Assembly (NCBI GenBank): GCA_963529855.1
Contig: CAURZK010000008.1
Span: 1-64,000, forward strand
Direction: 5' to 3'
From: 34-65-8 sp963529855
GTDB lineage: Bacteria > Pseudomonadota > Alphaproteobacteria > Sphingomonadales > Sphingomonadaceae
DNA: 64,000 nt
Each line of letters begins with the position of its first letter. The first letter of the stretch is position 1. The notes under the pieces were generated by a model. That model was not told where the DNA came from and made no database searches. It saw only the letters and a program-made list of their open reading frames with translations. Shown piece by piece: positions 54,264 through 63,732 of this stretch. The position numbers were made by a program, and so were the translations under genes.

Positions 54264-55669
54264 CCTACGCCGCCGAAATCTTGAGATCGCTGGAAACCAG
54301 CGAAGAGTTCGCCGAAAGCGACGCCCTGCGCGCCGAGCTGGCCCGTGCGCAAGAAGCAAAAGAGCCATTGCTGGTGCGCCTGTTCAGCGGCCTCGATTCC
54401 GATCGCAAGCTGCTGGTCACCGTCGGTACGCCATTGGCGTTGATTGTCGGCATCGCCGGGGCATGTGTCGCAGGCCTGTTCTGGGTCGAACGCGCTGGGG
54501 TGTCACCGGAAGCCGCCGGTGTGCTGGCCATGATGCGCTGGGCGATTGCGATCGCGGCTGCTGCCGGATCGGGCCTGCTTGTCGCGGGCGGCTACGTCCT
54601 CAACAAGGACATCGTCCTCAACATACGGGCATTGAATGCCGCGATGGCCAGCATTTCGCGCGGGGATACCGACGTATGCGTCCCCGCACGCGGCCGGGTC
54701 GACGAATTCGGCGAAATGGCGAAGACGATCGAGGTGTTTCGCCGTGGCACCCGCCATTTGCTTGCACTGTCGGAATCGGAACGCGCGGCCCGGGCCGAAA
54801 AGGATCAGCTGCACCAGGCGCAACGCGATCAGCTCGCCCAGCTCGCCCGCAATTTCGAAAGCACTGTCAGCGAAGTGGTCGCAGCAGTGGCTGCTGCATC
54901 CAGCCAGCTGCAAAGCACCGCGCGGACAATGGCGGATTCCGCCGAATCCGCCGCACGGGAAGCGGGCTGCGTCGCCGCTGCGATGGACGAAGCGTCCTCC
55001 GGCGCGACCGCCGCCGCAGCCGCCAGCGACGAATTCGCCATGTCGATTGGCGAAATCAGTCGGCAGGCCGCAACCTCGGCAGAGCTGGCACGCCATGCCT
55101 CAGCATCCGCAGACGAGGCCGATGCGACGATTTCCGGTTTGCTGGCTTCGGCAGATCAGGTCAGCCAGGTGGTCGAACTGATCCAGACCATCGCCCGCCG
55201 CACGAACCTGCTCGCGCTCAATGCCTCGATCGAGGCTGCGCGCGGAGGCGAGGCGGGCCGCGGATTTGCAGTCGTGGCGAGCGAGGTCAAGGAACTCGCC
55301 GCCCAGACCAGCCGCGCGACGGAGGAAGTCGCCGCCCAGATCCGTTCAATGCAGAACTCCACCCAGGCGAGCGTTTCGGCGCTGCGTTCCGTGGGTACGC
55401 AGATCGAGCAGCTCGAGGCGACCGCCATCTCGATCGCGTCCGCAGTCGATCAGCAATCGGTTGCAGGCCAGGATCTGGCGCGCAGCATCGACCTGGCTGC
55501 GCGGGCGACCGATCAGGTCTCGGCCAACATCGAAAGCGTGCGCGAAACCTCGATCGCTACCGGGGCAGCCGCCTCGCAAGTGCTGTCTTCGGCCACCGAG
55601 CTGGAAGCGCAGTCCGCCAACTTGCGCCAGCATGCCGACCGGTTCCTGCGCGAGGTTCGCCAGGGCTGA
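54260..55669 (+). CDS. Methyl-accepting chemotaxis protein with minimal periplasmic part
   Basis: The 469-residue protein has two transmembrane helices (about 51-75 and 89-114) separated by only about 13 residues. A HAMP domain (about 116-165) and an MA signalling domain follow, with the receptor tip IARRTNLLALNASIEAARGG at about 321-340. It lacks a periplasmic ligand domain and so may sense through the membrane, redox or a partner. The first 45 residues are cytoplasmic and hydrophilic. It overlaps the GGDEF/EAL gene by ATGA. A 6-bp hairpin spans its stop and the galU stop. Confidence 0.94.
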   Translation: MTYAAEILRSLETSEEFAESDALRAELARAQEAKEPLLVRLFSGLDSDRKLLVTVGTPLALIVGIAGACVAGLFWVERAGVSPEAAGVLAMMRWAIAIAAAAGSGLLVAGGYVLNKDIVLNIRALNAAMASISRGDTDVCVPARGRVDEFGEMAKTIEVFRRGTRHLLALSESERAARAEKDQLHQAQRDQLAQLARNFESTVSEVVAAVAAASSQLQSTARTMADSAESAAREAGCVAAAMDEASSGATAAAAASDEFAMSIGEISRQAATSAELARHASASADEADATISGLLASADQVSQVVELIQTIARRTNLLALNASIEAARGGEAGRGFAVVASEVKELAAQTSRATEEVAAQIRSMQNSTQASVSALRSVGTQIEQLEATAISIASAVDQQSVAGQDLARSIDLAARATDQVSANIESVRETSIATGAAASQVLSSATELEAQSANLRQHADRFLREVRQG

Positions 55670-55672
55670 ACC

Positions 55673-56545
55673 TCAGCCGCGGGCGAGCAGTCGTTCGGCC
55701 ATCGCCCGCACATCGGCGCCCATGTCCTCACGCTCCAGCGCAAGGGCGAGTGTCGCCTCGACGAAACCCATCTTGCTGCCGCAGTCGAAGCGCCGTCCGT
55801 CGAATGTGACGGCATGAAACGGCTGGGTTCCGATCATCCGGGCCATTGCGTCAGTCAGCTGAATCTCGCCGCCGGCACCCTTCCCCTGGTTTTCCAGGGT
55901 GCGCATGACCTCGGGCTGCAGGATGTAACGACCGGAAATGATCTTGTTCGATGGCGCGCTGTCCACCGGCGGCTTTTCGACCAGGCCGCGCACTTCGGTC
56001 AGCGCGCCCGTGCTTTCACCAGGATCGATCACGCCGTAACTGGAAACCTCTTCGCGTGGTACCTCGAGCACGCTGATGAGATTGCCGCCAACGTCGTTGT
56101 AGGCGTCGACCATCTGCTTCATGCAGCCAGGTGATCCGATCATCAGTTCGTCGGGAAGGAATATCGCGAACGGTTCGTCACCCACGATCGCGCGCGCGCA
56201 CCAGATCGCGTGCCCCAGCCCCCTCGGCACCTGCTGGCGCACAGTGATGATATCGCCCGGGGTGAAACGGGTCGGCTCGAGCACGGAAAGGTCCTTGCCC
56301 CGTTCGGCCATGGTCGTTTCAAGTTCGTAGGCAATATCGAAATGCTCGACGATCGCCGTCTTGCCCCGACCCGTGACGAAGATCATCTGCTCGATGCCCG
56401 CCTCGCGCGCCTCATCGACGGCGTACTGAATGAGCGGTCGGTCGACCACCGGCAGCAGTTCCTTCGGGATCGCCTTCGTGGCGGGGAGAAAGCGCGTCCC
56501 AAGTCCGGCAACGGGAAAAACAGCTTTTCGGATCGGTTGGCGCAT
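55673..56545 (-). CDS. galU: UTP-glucose-1-phosphate uridylyltransferase
   Basis: The 290-residue enzyme makes UDP-glucose for envelope polysaccharides and lipids. KAVFPVAGLGTRFLPATKAIPKE is the nucleotide-binding start, then LPDELM and the EKP motif typical of GalU. Length is normal. It is convergent with the chemotaxis receptor, 3 bases apart. Confidence 0.97.
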   Translation of the reverse strand: MRQPIRKAVFPVAGLGTRFLPATKAIPKELLPVVDRPLIQYAVDEAREAGIEQMIFVTGRGKTAIVEHFDIAYELETTMAERGKDLSVLEPTRFTPGDIITVRQQVPRGLGHAIWCARAIVGDEPFAIFLPDELMIGSPGCMKQMVDAYNDVGGNLISVLEVPREEVSSYGVIDPGESTGALTEVRGLVEKPPVDSAPSNKIISGRYILQPEVMRTLENQGKGAGGEIQLTDAMARMIGTQPFHAVTFDGRRFDCGSKMGFVEATLALALEREDMGADVRAMAERLLARG

Positions 56546-56755
56546 GGCGTTCTTTCAATTCGCGTTTGCAATGGCCCCCCGCTGGTTCGCGCATCACCGA
56601 AGGTGGCTGGCAATGAATTTCGGGAGAAACCTGTGAGAGTTTACAAATGAGAGCGCGGAGGTTTGTTCCTCGGTCCGATGTTCGAACTCAGCCCGCGTTG
56701 TCAATCCGGCAGGATACGACAGGGATCGGAGTAAGCCGCTCGAAATACCCTACTC

Positions 56756-58120
56756 TTATCGCGGTGCGCCCCCCGATGCCTGGTAAAGACCAACCAATGT
56801 TGTGAGCTCGTCCGCCCTCAGCTGTACAAGCGACAGTTCCACACCCAGCAGAGCCCGCTGGGCGTCAATCTGTTCGATGTAGGGCGTGTAACCCGCGCTA
56901 TAGCGGTTGCGCGCATGACGCAGGGCATCGGCCACCGCTGTCTGCTGCGCCTTGAGCGCCGCCTCCTGCTGCTCGAGATTGGCGAGTGCCGCCATGAGAT
57001 CCTCCACCTCGCGAAAGGCATTGAGGACACTCGAACGGTAAGCCCAGGCGGCTTGGTCGCGCTGTGCTGTTGCTCCGTCCAGTTGCGCGGTCAGCCTGCC
57101 GCCCTGAAAAATGGGTGCAAGGATGCTGCCGCCCAGCGTCCAGATACTTATCGGATCGGCCAGAAGGTCGGAGACCGCAAGACCAGCCGCCGCCCCGAGG
57201 TCGATCGAGGGCATGAAGTCGGCCCGCGCCATGCGCATCTTCGCATCGGCGGCGGCTATGCGATATTCCGCCGCGGCCACGTCAGGCCGGCGGCGCAGAA
57301 GTTCCGCGGGCAATATTGCCGGAGCAGCAGGCCGGAGCAGCTCATCCAGTGTTCCACCGCGCGCAACGTCGCCAGGCAATGCGCCGGTAAGTACCGATAG
57401 CGCGTTTTCCTGGCGGGCGATCTGCGCCTGCAATTGTGGGACCTGCTGCGCGGTAGCCTGATATTCCGCTTCCGCCTGCCTCAGTTCGAGTTGCGAGGTA
57501 TAGCCTGCCTGAGCCCGGTCGCGGGCGAACTTCAGGGCCTGGCCCCGTGCTTCGAGAGTGGCTTGGAGAACCTGCAGCCGCTTGTCGAGCGCCAGCAGGG
57601 TGATGTAGCCGCGCGCGGTTGCCGCCGTCACGGAAAGGCGGGCTGCTTCCTCCTCCGCAGCGCCCGCTGCCACGCCTGCTTCGGCAGCATCGAGGCGCGC
57701 GGCATTCTTGCCAAAAAGATCGACCTCGTAAGATGCTCGGAAAGCGGGCTGTGCAGCTACAGTGGTTCGGGCCTGGCCAAAGGGAGAAACCTCGCGCCGG
57801 ACGCCGCCTTCGACGCCCGCACCGACGGAGGGGAGCAGGAAGCCGCGAGACGCCATCTCGGTCGCGCGTGCTTCCTCAACCCGGGCGGCGGCGATCCGCA
57901 CGTCGGAATTGTTGAGACGCGCCTGCTCGATGAGAAGCGTGAGCTGCGGATCGCCGAAGGCATCCCACCACTCCTGCTCCACGGGGGCAGTGACGCCGAG
58001 GCTGGTTCGCCATTGGATCGGCGGTGAGACTGCAGCCGCGGGCGGCGCCTGCTGCAAAGTGGGCGCGCAGGCTGAAAGAGACAGGACCGATATAGCCAAC
58101 ACGGCGAGCGATCTGCGCAT
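56756..58120 (-). CDS. NodT-family outer-membrane efflux channel (lipoprotein)
   Basis: The 454-residue TolC-like outer-membrane factor has a lipobox LSAC near residue 18 and two OEP repeats of long helices (ALALDKRLQVLQATLEARGQ and the C-terminal ALANLEQQEAAL). It is the exit duct of a tripartite pump with the adaptor and MFS genes immediately upstream in the same operon. ATG 58120 is preferred over the neighbouring GTG 58123. Confidence 0.94.
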   Translation of the reverse strand: MRRSLAVLAISVLSLSACAPTLQQAPPAAAVSPPIQWRTSLGVTAPVEQEWWDAFGDPQLTLLIEQARLNNSDVRIAAARVEEARATEMASRGFLLPSVGAGVEGGVRREVSPFGQARTTVAAQPAFRASYEVDLFGKNAARLDAAEAGVAAGAAEEEAARLSVTAATARGYITLLALDKRLQVLQATLEARGQALKFARDRAQAGYTSQLELRQAEAEYQATAQQVPQLQAQIARQENALSVLTGALPGDVARGGTLDELLRPAAPAILPAELLRRRPDVAAAEYRIAAADAKMRMARADFMPSIDLGAAAGLAVSDLLADPISIWTLGGSILAPIFQGGRLTAQLDGATAQRDQAAWAYRSSVLNAFREVEDLMAALANLEQQEAALKAQQTAVADALRHARNRYSAGYTPYIEQIDAQRALLGVELSLVQLRADELTTLVGLYQASGGAPR

Positions 58121-58125
58121 CACGA

Positions 58126-59241
58126 TCAGTTCTCCGTGTGCACGGTGGCGACGACAGACATGCCCGGGCCGAGCCGCTTGACCGCCTCCTGCCCCTTGTC
58201 CAGCACGATGCGCACGGCAATGCGCTGCGGCACCTTGACGAAATTGCCGGAGCCTGCGTCGGGTTTCACGAGGCTGAATTCGCTACTGGCGGCAGGGGCA
58301 ATGCTCTGCACGCGGCCGGTAAGCTCGAGCCCGGCAAGCGCATCGACGGCGAGCGTGGCACGCTGGCCGACTGCCATCTTCGCGGTCTGTGTCTCCTTGA
58401 AATTGGCGACGACCCACAAGTCGTCAGGCACGATGTACATGAGCTGGGTCCCGGGGGTGACCAGTTGCCCCACGCGCGCGGAAACTTCGCTGAGGCGCCC
58501 TGCACGCGGCGCGCGAATTTCGGTTCGCGAGAGTTCGATCTCGGCAAGGCCCTTCGATGCCTCTGCGCCTGCAACCTGCGCTTCGAGAGCGCCGCGCCCT
58601 ACCGTCACCGAACGCACATTTTCCGCCGCAATCGCCCGCTGCGCCTGCGCCTGTCGCACGCCGGCCTGCGCCTGCTGCAGCGCCGCGCGGGCCTGATCGC
58701 GTTCGCGTAGCGACACGGAGCCTTCGTCGGCCAGTTCGGCAATACGGTTCATGTCTGCCTGGGCCTTTTGCAGGCCTGCCCGCGCCGCCGTGACCGCTGC
58801 GTCCTGCAATTCGAGCTGGGCCTGCGCCGAACGCAGGCTTTGCGCGCTGTTGGCAAGCGTGGCCAATTGCGCAGCCGTGTTTGCGGCACCTTGCTGCACC
58901 TTCTCCTGGAAAGGCGCATCGTCGATCCGTGCGAGCAGGTCGCCTTCCTTCACGCGCTGGAAGTCGACCACCGGCACGTCGACCAGGTAGCCGCCAACCT
59001 GTGGGCTGACGACCGTCGTGCGCCCGCGAACGTAAGCGTTATTGGTGGTCTGGTCGCCGCCACCGAAGGGCGGCAGGCCCCAGGCGAACAATGCAGCAAG
59101 CACGCTCACGAAGATAACCACGACGCCGATCACGATGCGACGGCGCGATGGATTTGGCGACCAGCCCTTTTCCTGATCGGTGACACTTGCACCACCGGAA
59201 GCATTCTCGGCGTCAGGTTCGGCCGGGGTCGAATTGGTCAT
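58126..59241 (-). CDS. HlyD/EmrA-family membrane-fusion adaptor
   Basis: The 371-residue protein has an N-terminal cytoplasmic tail, one transmembrane helix (about residues 37-60), a lipoyl/beta-barrel domain (VVSPQVGGYLVDVPVVDF) and a long coiled-coil hairpin (about residues 95-200). This is the EmrA/HlyD layout that joins an inner-membrane MFS pump to an outer-membrane channel. AAGGACC precedes ATG 59241. It overlaps the MFS gene by 4 bases and is followed after 5 bases by the NodT gene. Confidence 0.95.
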   Translation of the reverse strand: MTNSTPAEPDAENASGGASVTDQEKGWSPNPSRRRIVIGVVVIFVSVLAALFAWGLPPFGGGDQTTNNAYVRGRTTVVSPQVGGYLVDVPVVDFQRVKEGDLLARIDDAPFQEKVQQGAANTAAQLATLANSAQSLRSAQAQLELQDAAVTAARAGLQKAQADMNRIAELADEGSVSLRERDQARAALQQAQAGVRQAQAQRAIAAENVRSVTVGRGALEAQVAGAEASKGLAEIELSRTEIRAPRAGRLSEVSARVGQLVTPGTQLMYIVPDDLWVVANFKETQTAKMAVGQRATLAVDALAGLELTGRVQSIAPAASSEFSLVKPDAGSGNFVKVPQRIAVRIVLDKGQEAVKRLGPGMSVVATVHTEN

Positions 59242-60923
59242 TGTCTGGTCCTTGCGAGCATGGCCTCCATGAAGGCCAGTTCCTTGGCGAGCGGGTTGCG
59301 CCCCCGGATCTTGTTGATGAACCACGGCACGAAGAGCGCGGCGAAAGTTACCGCCGATAAAGTGCCGATCAGGAAGAACACGTCGTTGAAGGCGAGCACG
59401 GCAGCTTCGCGCGCTACCTGCTGAGAGATGCTGGAAGCCGCGGCCTGCTGCTGCAGGAGGGGATCGCTCTGCAGTGGAGCGGCGCGCCGTGCGGCATCGC
59501 CAAGTGCCTGCCCCAGTTGCTGGTTGGCCAGCGTCAGCGTGTTCCCGGCATCGATCAGATGCGTTTTCAGCCGTACCGTATGGAAGGCGGACAGAAGGGA
59601 TATCCCCGCAAGGCCACCGACCGACTGCGATAGCGAGAATATCGCGATGAAGCTGATCACGTAGCTCTGCCCTGCAGCCAGCGCACGCAGCATCCCTTCA
59701 AGAATGATCGGCCCCATTGCGAAGACAGTGCCGAAAGCAATCGCCGCTTGCGTAAGGTAGAGATCCTGCGGCCGGGTCATCACCCCGGTACGCGTGTCGG
59801 CAAATGCCGCCACGCCGATGACGAGGATCGCGAACAACACCGGCCGGGTGAGATCCTTGGGATCGAGCCGCACGACCGACAGCACCATCCCGGCAAGAGT
59901 CGCCCCGGCGAGGATCCAGAAATAGCCTGTCAACTGGTCGTTGCTGTACCCGAGTGCGGCGAACATGCCGCTCGCCCCGAAGCCCTGTTCCGCAACCAGA
60001 ATGCGTACGGTTGCGCCTACCATTGCAAGGGCGACGATCGACCGGCTCGACAACCAGGAAAGGTCGAGCATCGGGTTCCTGCGGTTGGCCTCGATCAGGA
60101 AGCATCCGCCCAGCCCCAAGATCGCCAGTGCGAGCGCATAGCCAAGCCAGGGGGTGTCCCACCACTGAATGGTTCCCTGGATCAGGAACGCGCACAGTGC
60201 GGCCACGCCTGTCACGAACAGCGCGATACTGGGGATGTCGAGCTTTTCGAATGTCTGTTTGCGAATGCCGGGCGGCAAGCGCAGCAGGTAAACCATCCCG
60301 AAACCAAGCAGCGAAAGTGCGAACTGGAACTGGAAGACGCGGCTCATGTCGCCGTCGACCAGCAGTGCCGGCGACAAGGCACGGGTGAGCGGGAAGGCTA
60401 CTTGCGTCAGCCCGAGCGAAATCACCAACCCGCCGACCCGCATGGCCGCGGGCAAACCCTGCATCAGGTAATAGATTGCAAGCGCGGACAAGCCGCTGGC
60501 GGTGATGCCGGCCACCGCGCGAGCGGCAAGTTCGGGATAGTAGCCCGGGCCGATCATCTGCACGAAATTGGCCGTGACAAGGCCGGCCATGGCCCAGCGC
60601 ACGAATGGCTGAATGCCGAATTCCTGCCGCACGCGAAACAGCAGCATGCTCATGGTGGCGTAAGTCGAATAGAACGCGGCGGTCAGCCAGCCGGCCTCCA
60701 CGGGCGTCAGCGCGAATTCAGCCTGCAGTGCGGGTGAATTCGCGAGGAGAAAACCATTCTGCGCCCCGCCGACCAGCCCTAGGAATATGCCGATGGCAAG
60801 GTACGCCGCCCGCCGCCCCGGGGGGTGATCGGGATTGGCGGGAGAGCCGGGCAGGATCGGCATCTCGTGCGGCTTGAAACGGTAGCCGTCCACCGTGTCC
60901 ACGAGGGTGGAGCGTTCCGTCAC
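59238..60923 (-). CDS. DHA2-family MFS multidrug transporter (EmrB-like)
   Basis: The 561-residue protein has 14 hydrophobic helices, typical of the DHA2 drug:H+ antiporters. It starts at GTG 60923, overlapping the TetR stop by 4 bases (GTGA). A long cytoplasmic loop and C-terminal tail are visible. With the adaptor and NodT channel it forms an EmrAB-TolC-type pump. Confidence 0.94.
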   Translation of the reverse strand: MTERSTLVDTVDGYRFKPHEMPILPGSPANPDHPPGRRAAYLAIGIFLGLVGGAQNGFLLANSPALQAEFALTPVEAGWLTAAFYSTYATMSMLLFRVRQEFGIQPFVRWAMAGLVTANFVQMIGPGYYPELAARAVAGITASGLSALAIYYLMQGLPAAMRVGGLVISLGLTQVAFPLTRALSPALLVDGDMSRVFQFQFALSLLGFGMVYLLRLPPGIRKQTFEKLDIPSIALFVTGVAALCAFLIQGTIQWWDTPWLGYALALAILGLGGCFLIEANRRNPMLDLSWLSSRSIVALAMVGATVRILVAEQGFGASGMFAALGYSNDQLTGYFWILAGATLAGMVLSVVRLDPKDLTRPVLFAILVIGVAAFADTRTGVMTRPQDLYLTQAAIAFGTVFAMGPIILEGMLRALAAGQSYVISFIAIFSLSQSVGGLAGISLLSAFHTVRLKTHLIDAGNTLTLANQQLGQALGDAARRAAPLQSDPLLQQQAAASSISQQVAREAAVLAFNDVFFLIGTLSAVTFAALFVPWFINKIRGRNPLAKELAFMEAMLARTRQ

Positions 60924-61549
60924 AGCGCCAGCGATCCCTCGATCAGCGTCGCCTCGAGTGCTGCAGCAAAGGCCGCATCGTCCTCGATCCCCCCGACCAG
61001 CCGGCCGAGGCGTTCGCGCCGCGCTACTGTACTGGCCGCGGAATAAATGAAGTTGGCGACACGAAACTCGAGATGCGATGGCTTGTCGGATCGTTCCTGC
61101 GCCGCCGCGTGCGCCAACCCGATAAAATGCTGGTGGAGCGGAAGGGAGAGTGTTTCGAGCAGCCACTGCGAACGGTCGCTGTCGATCGTGACATCGCGCA
61201 GCAACAACCGCGGGACAGCCGGGCGATCAAGCAGGTAGGCAAGAAACGTGCGCGCCGAATGTCTCAATCGATCACGCGCGGTACTAGCCCCCATGTCTGC
61301 CAGTGCAGCCTCCAGGGCATCGCGAAGGTCCTTCGCCGCCTGCGTGACGATGGCCTTCCACAAGCCATGTTTCCCGCCGAACCGATAGGAAATCAGGGCA
61401 ACGTCCACTCCGGCTTCACTCGCTATCTCGCGCAGTGATGTCGCTTCGAAACCCTGCGCTGCAAAGCGCTGCAGCGCGGCGCAGGCGATTGCGGCGGTAG
61501 TATCGTCACCTGTGGCGGATGGACGGCCGCGTCCGCGTTTTTCAGGCAT
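60920..61549 (-). CDS. TetR-family regulator of the efflux operon
   Basis: The 209-residue TetR protein has the HTH at about residues 10-55 (SLREIASEAGVDVALISYRFGG) and a variable ligand-binding domain. It is the first gene of tetR-MFS-adaptor-NodT, all overlapping or nearly so. AAGGAG lies 6 bases before ATG 61549. A 7-bp inverted repeat lies 44 bases upstream. Confidence 0.94.
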   Translation of the reverse strand: MPEKRGRGRPSATGDDTTAAIACAALQRFAAQGFEATSLREIASEAGVDVALISYRFGGKHGLWKAIVTQAAKDLRDALEAALADMGASTARDRLRHSARTFLAYLLDRPAVPRLLLRDVTIDSDRSQWLLETLSLPLHQHFIGLAHAAAQERSDKPSHLEFRVANFIYSAASTVARRERLGRLVGGIEDDAAFAAALEATLIEGSLAL

Positions 61550-61592
61550 GGCTTGCTCCTTGTGCAGCGCAACATAAACGCACACACAAGGA

Positions 61593-61612
61593 TATTCAAT
61601 GACTGTTGAATA
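61593..61612. promoter_or_regulatory. Inverted repeat, candidate operator of the efflux regulator
   Basis: TATTCAA and TTGAATA form perfect 7-bp arms separated by 6 bases, ending 44 bases upstream of the TetR start. The symmetry and AT-rich content suggest an operator for the efflux operon, controlled by its own TetR gene. Confidence 0.6.
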
Positions 61613-61734
61613 AACGGACACGGGCGGTCGCTTCCCCGGCTTGGAGCGACCCTGCCATGTTCATAAGCTTCGCCGCGCAGTCCGTTCCGCAGTGCCGTGC
61701 AAATCCGGCGCTGAATGATACGGCTGCTTTCCCG

Positions 61735-63597
61735 TCAGGCCGCCTGGTCGGCCTCCAGCAAGGCTCCGGCAGCGAGCCAGGCCTCCTCGGCCTCCCCGAG
61801 GGCCTCGGCGGCAGCGGCACGTTCGGTCAGCAAGGCCTGCAGCTTTGCGCCCGAGGTGACGCTCGCTGCGCTGCCAAGATCGACAATGGCCTGATCCAGC
61901 CGCTCTACGTCGGCAGTCAACCGGGCTATAGCCGCCTCTGCCTTGCTGAGAGCGGACTGTGCCGCGCGCCTGTCGTTGGCAAGCTCGGCATTGCGACGGG
62001 TCGTGGCCTTGCCTGCGCGATCGCCCTTGGGCTGATTGCGGCCGAGGATGAAGTCGATGTAATCGCTCATGCTGCCGTCGTATTCCCGCGCCGTGCCGCC
62101 ATCCACCAGCACCAGCCGGTCCGAAGTCAGCTCGACCATATGGCGATCGTGGCTGATCAGGATCACGGCGCCAGAATAGCTGTTGAGCGCCTGGATCAGT
62201 GCCTCGCGCGCATCGACATCGAGGTGGTTGGTCGGCTCGTCCAGGATGAGCAGATGTGGTGCATCGCGCGTGATCAGCGCCAGCGCCAGCCGCGCCCGTT
62301 CGCCGCCCGACAGTTTCTCCACCCGGGTCTGCGCGCGCGGACCGGAAAACCCGAACCGGCCGAGCTGAGCCCGCACTGCAGCCGGGGTCTGTCCGTCCAT
62401 GGCGCGGGTCATCAGATCAAGCGGAGTATCCTCCCCCGCCAGTTCCTCGACCTGATACTGGGTGAAATATCCGACCTTGAGCTTGCCCGGTGCATTGACC
62501 GCACCTTCCGCAGGAACAAGCTGCGCGGCGAGCAGACGCGCCAGCGTGGTCTTGCCATTGCCGTTGCGGCCGAGCAGCGCGATGCGATCATCAGCCTCGA
62601 TGCGGAAGTTCAGCCGCTTGAGAATCGGCGGCGCCTCCCCATAACCGACCGCCGCCTGTTCCAGCGTGATCATCGGCGATTTCATCTCGGCCGGATTGGG
62701 GAAGTCGAAGCTCAGCGTCGGATCTTCCATCAGCGCTGCAATCGGCTGCATCTTGGCCAGCATCTTGGCGCGAGATTGTGCCTGTTTCGCCGTCGAGGCG
62801 CGGGCACTGTTACGGGCGACATAATCCTGCAACCGCGCGCGCTGGGCGTCCTGTGATGCCTTCGCCGCGGCCAACTGTGCAGCGCGCTCCGCCCGCTGCT
62901 TCTCGAACGCATCGTATCCGCCTGGATAAAGCGTCAACTGCCCGCCTTGCAGATGCAGGATGTGATCGACCACCTTGTTCAGCAGGTCGCGTTCGTGGCT
63001 GATCACCACCAGCGTGGCCGGATAGGATTTGAGGAAATTTTCCAGCCACAGCGTTGCTTCGAGATCGAGGTGGTTGGACGGCTCGTCCAGCAGCAGGATG
63101 TCGGGTTCGGAAAACAGCAGCGCGCCAAGCGCGATCCGCATTTTCCAACCGCCCGAGAAGCTGTCGACGGGGCGCTGCTGCATTTCCTCGTCGAAGCCGA
63201 GGCCGTTGAGGATTTTCGCAGCACGCGCCGGGGCCGAATAGGCGTCGATGGCCAGCAGGCGTTCGTGAACGTCGCCCATGCGGTCCATGTCCGTGCAGGT
63301 CTCGAGTTCGGCGAGCAGCGCGGCCCGCTCCGTCGCCGAGGTGAGCACGACGTCCTCCGGCGTCATGCTGCCGCTGGGTGCTTCTTGCGCAATATAGCCG
63401 ATTCGCGCCCTTGCCGGCTTGGAGATTTCACCGTCGTCAGGCTCGATCTCGCCGATCAGAGCTTTCATGAGTGTCGATTTGCCCGCGCCGTTGCGGCCAA
63501 TGAGACCGACGCGCGCGCGCACAGGTACAGTCGCGCTGGCGCGATCGAGAATGGCCCGGCCGCCAAGCCGAACAGTGACTCCGTCGATGGTAAGCAT
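61735..63597 (-). CDS. ABC-F family ATPase (YheS/Uup-like)
   Basis: The 620-residue protein has two tandem ABC ATPase domains. The first has Walker A GRNGAGKST, SFSGGWK signature and DEPSNHLD; the second has GRNGNGKTT, LSGGERARLAL and DEPTNHLD. An interdomain linker of about 80 charged residues and a C-terminal coiled-coil (about 540-620) follow. No membrane helices. Such proteins act on ribosomes as translation factors or give antibiotic resistance. Confidence 0.95.
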   Translation of the reverse strand: MLTIDGVTVRLGGRAILDRASATVPVRARVGLIGRNGAGKSTLMKALIGEIEPDDGEISKPARARIGYIAQEAPSGSMTPEDVVLTSATERAALLAELETCTDMDRMGDVHERLLAIDAYSAPARAAKILNGLGFDEEMQQRPVDSFSGGWKMRIALGALLFSEPDILLLDEPSNHLDLEATLWLENFLKSYPATLVVISHERDLLNKVVDHILHLQGGQLTLYPGGYDAFEKQRAERAAQLAAAKASQDAQRARLQDYVARNSARASTAKQAQSRAKMLAKMQPIAALMEDPTLSFDFPNPAEMKSPMITLEQAAVGYGEAPPILKRLNFRIEADDRIALLGRNGNGKTTLARLLAAQLVPAEGAVNAPGKLKVGYFTQYQVEELAGEDTPLDLMTRAMDGQTPAAVRAQLGRFGFSGPRAQTRVEKLSGGERARLALALITRDAPHLLILDEPTNHLDVDAREALIQALNSYSGAVILISHDRHMVELTSDRLVLVDGGTAREYDGSMSDYIDFILGRNQPKGDRAGKATTRRNAELANDRRAAQSALSKAEAAIARLTADVERLDQAIVDLGSAASVTSGAKLQALLTERAAAAEALGEAEEAWLAAGALLEADQAA

Positions 63598-63732
63598 GGC
63601 GCCGCCCCTAACAGCCTATTGCCGCGCGCCCAAAGGAATTCCCGTCCGGTGCGACTCCCGAATCTTTCGGTCTCGCCAGCTATCGTCCTTCGGCCCATAG
63701 AGCGCGGTCAAGCAGATCGAGGCAATCAACGA

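Noticed and set aside
55664..55678. GGCTGA-ACC-TCAGCC hairpin spanning the stop codons of the receptor and galU genes
   Set aside because: A 6-bp stem with a 3-base loop is mainly created by the two stop codons facing each other; too small to call as a terminator.
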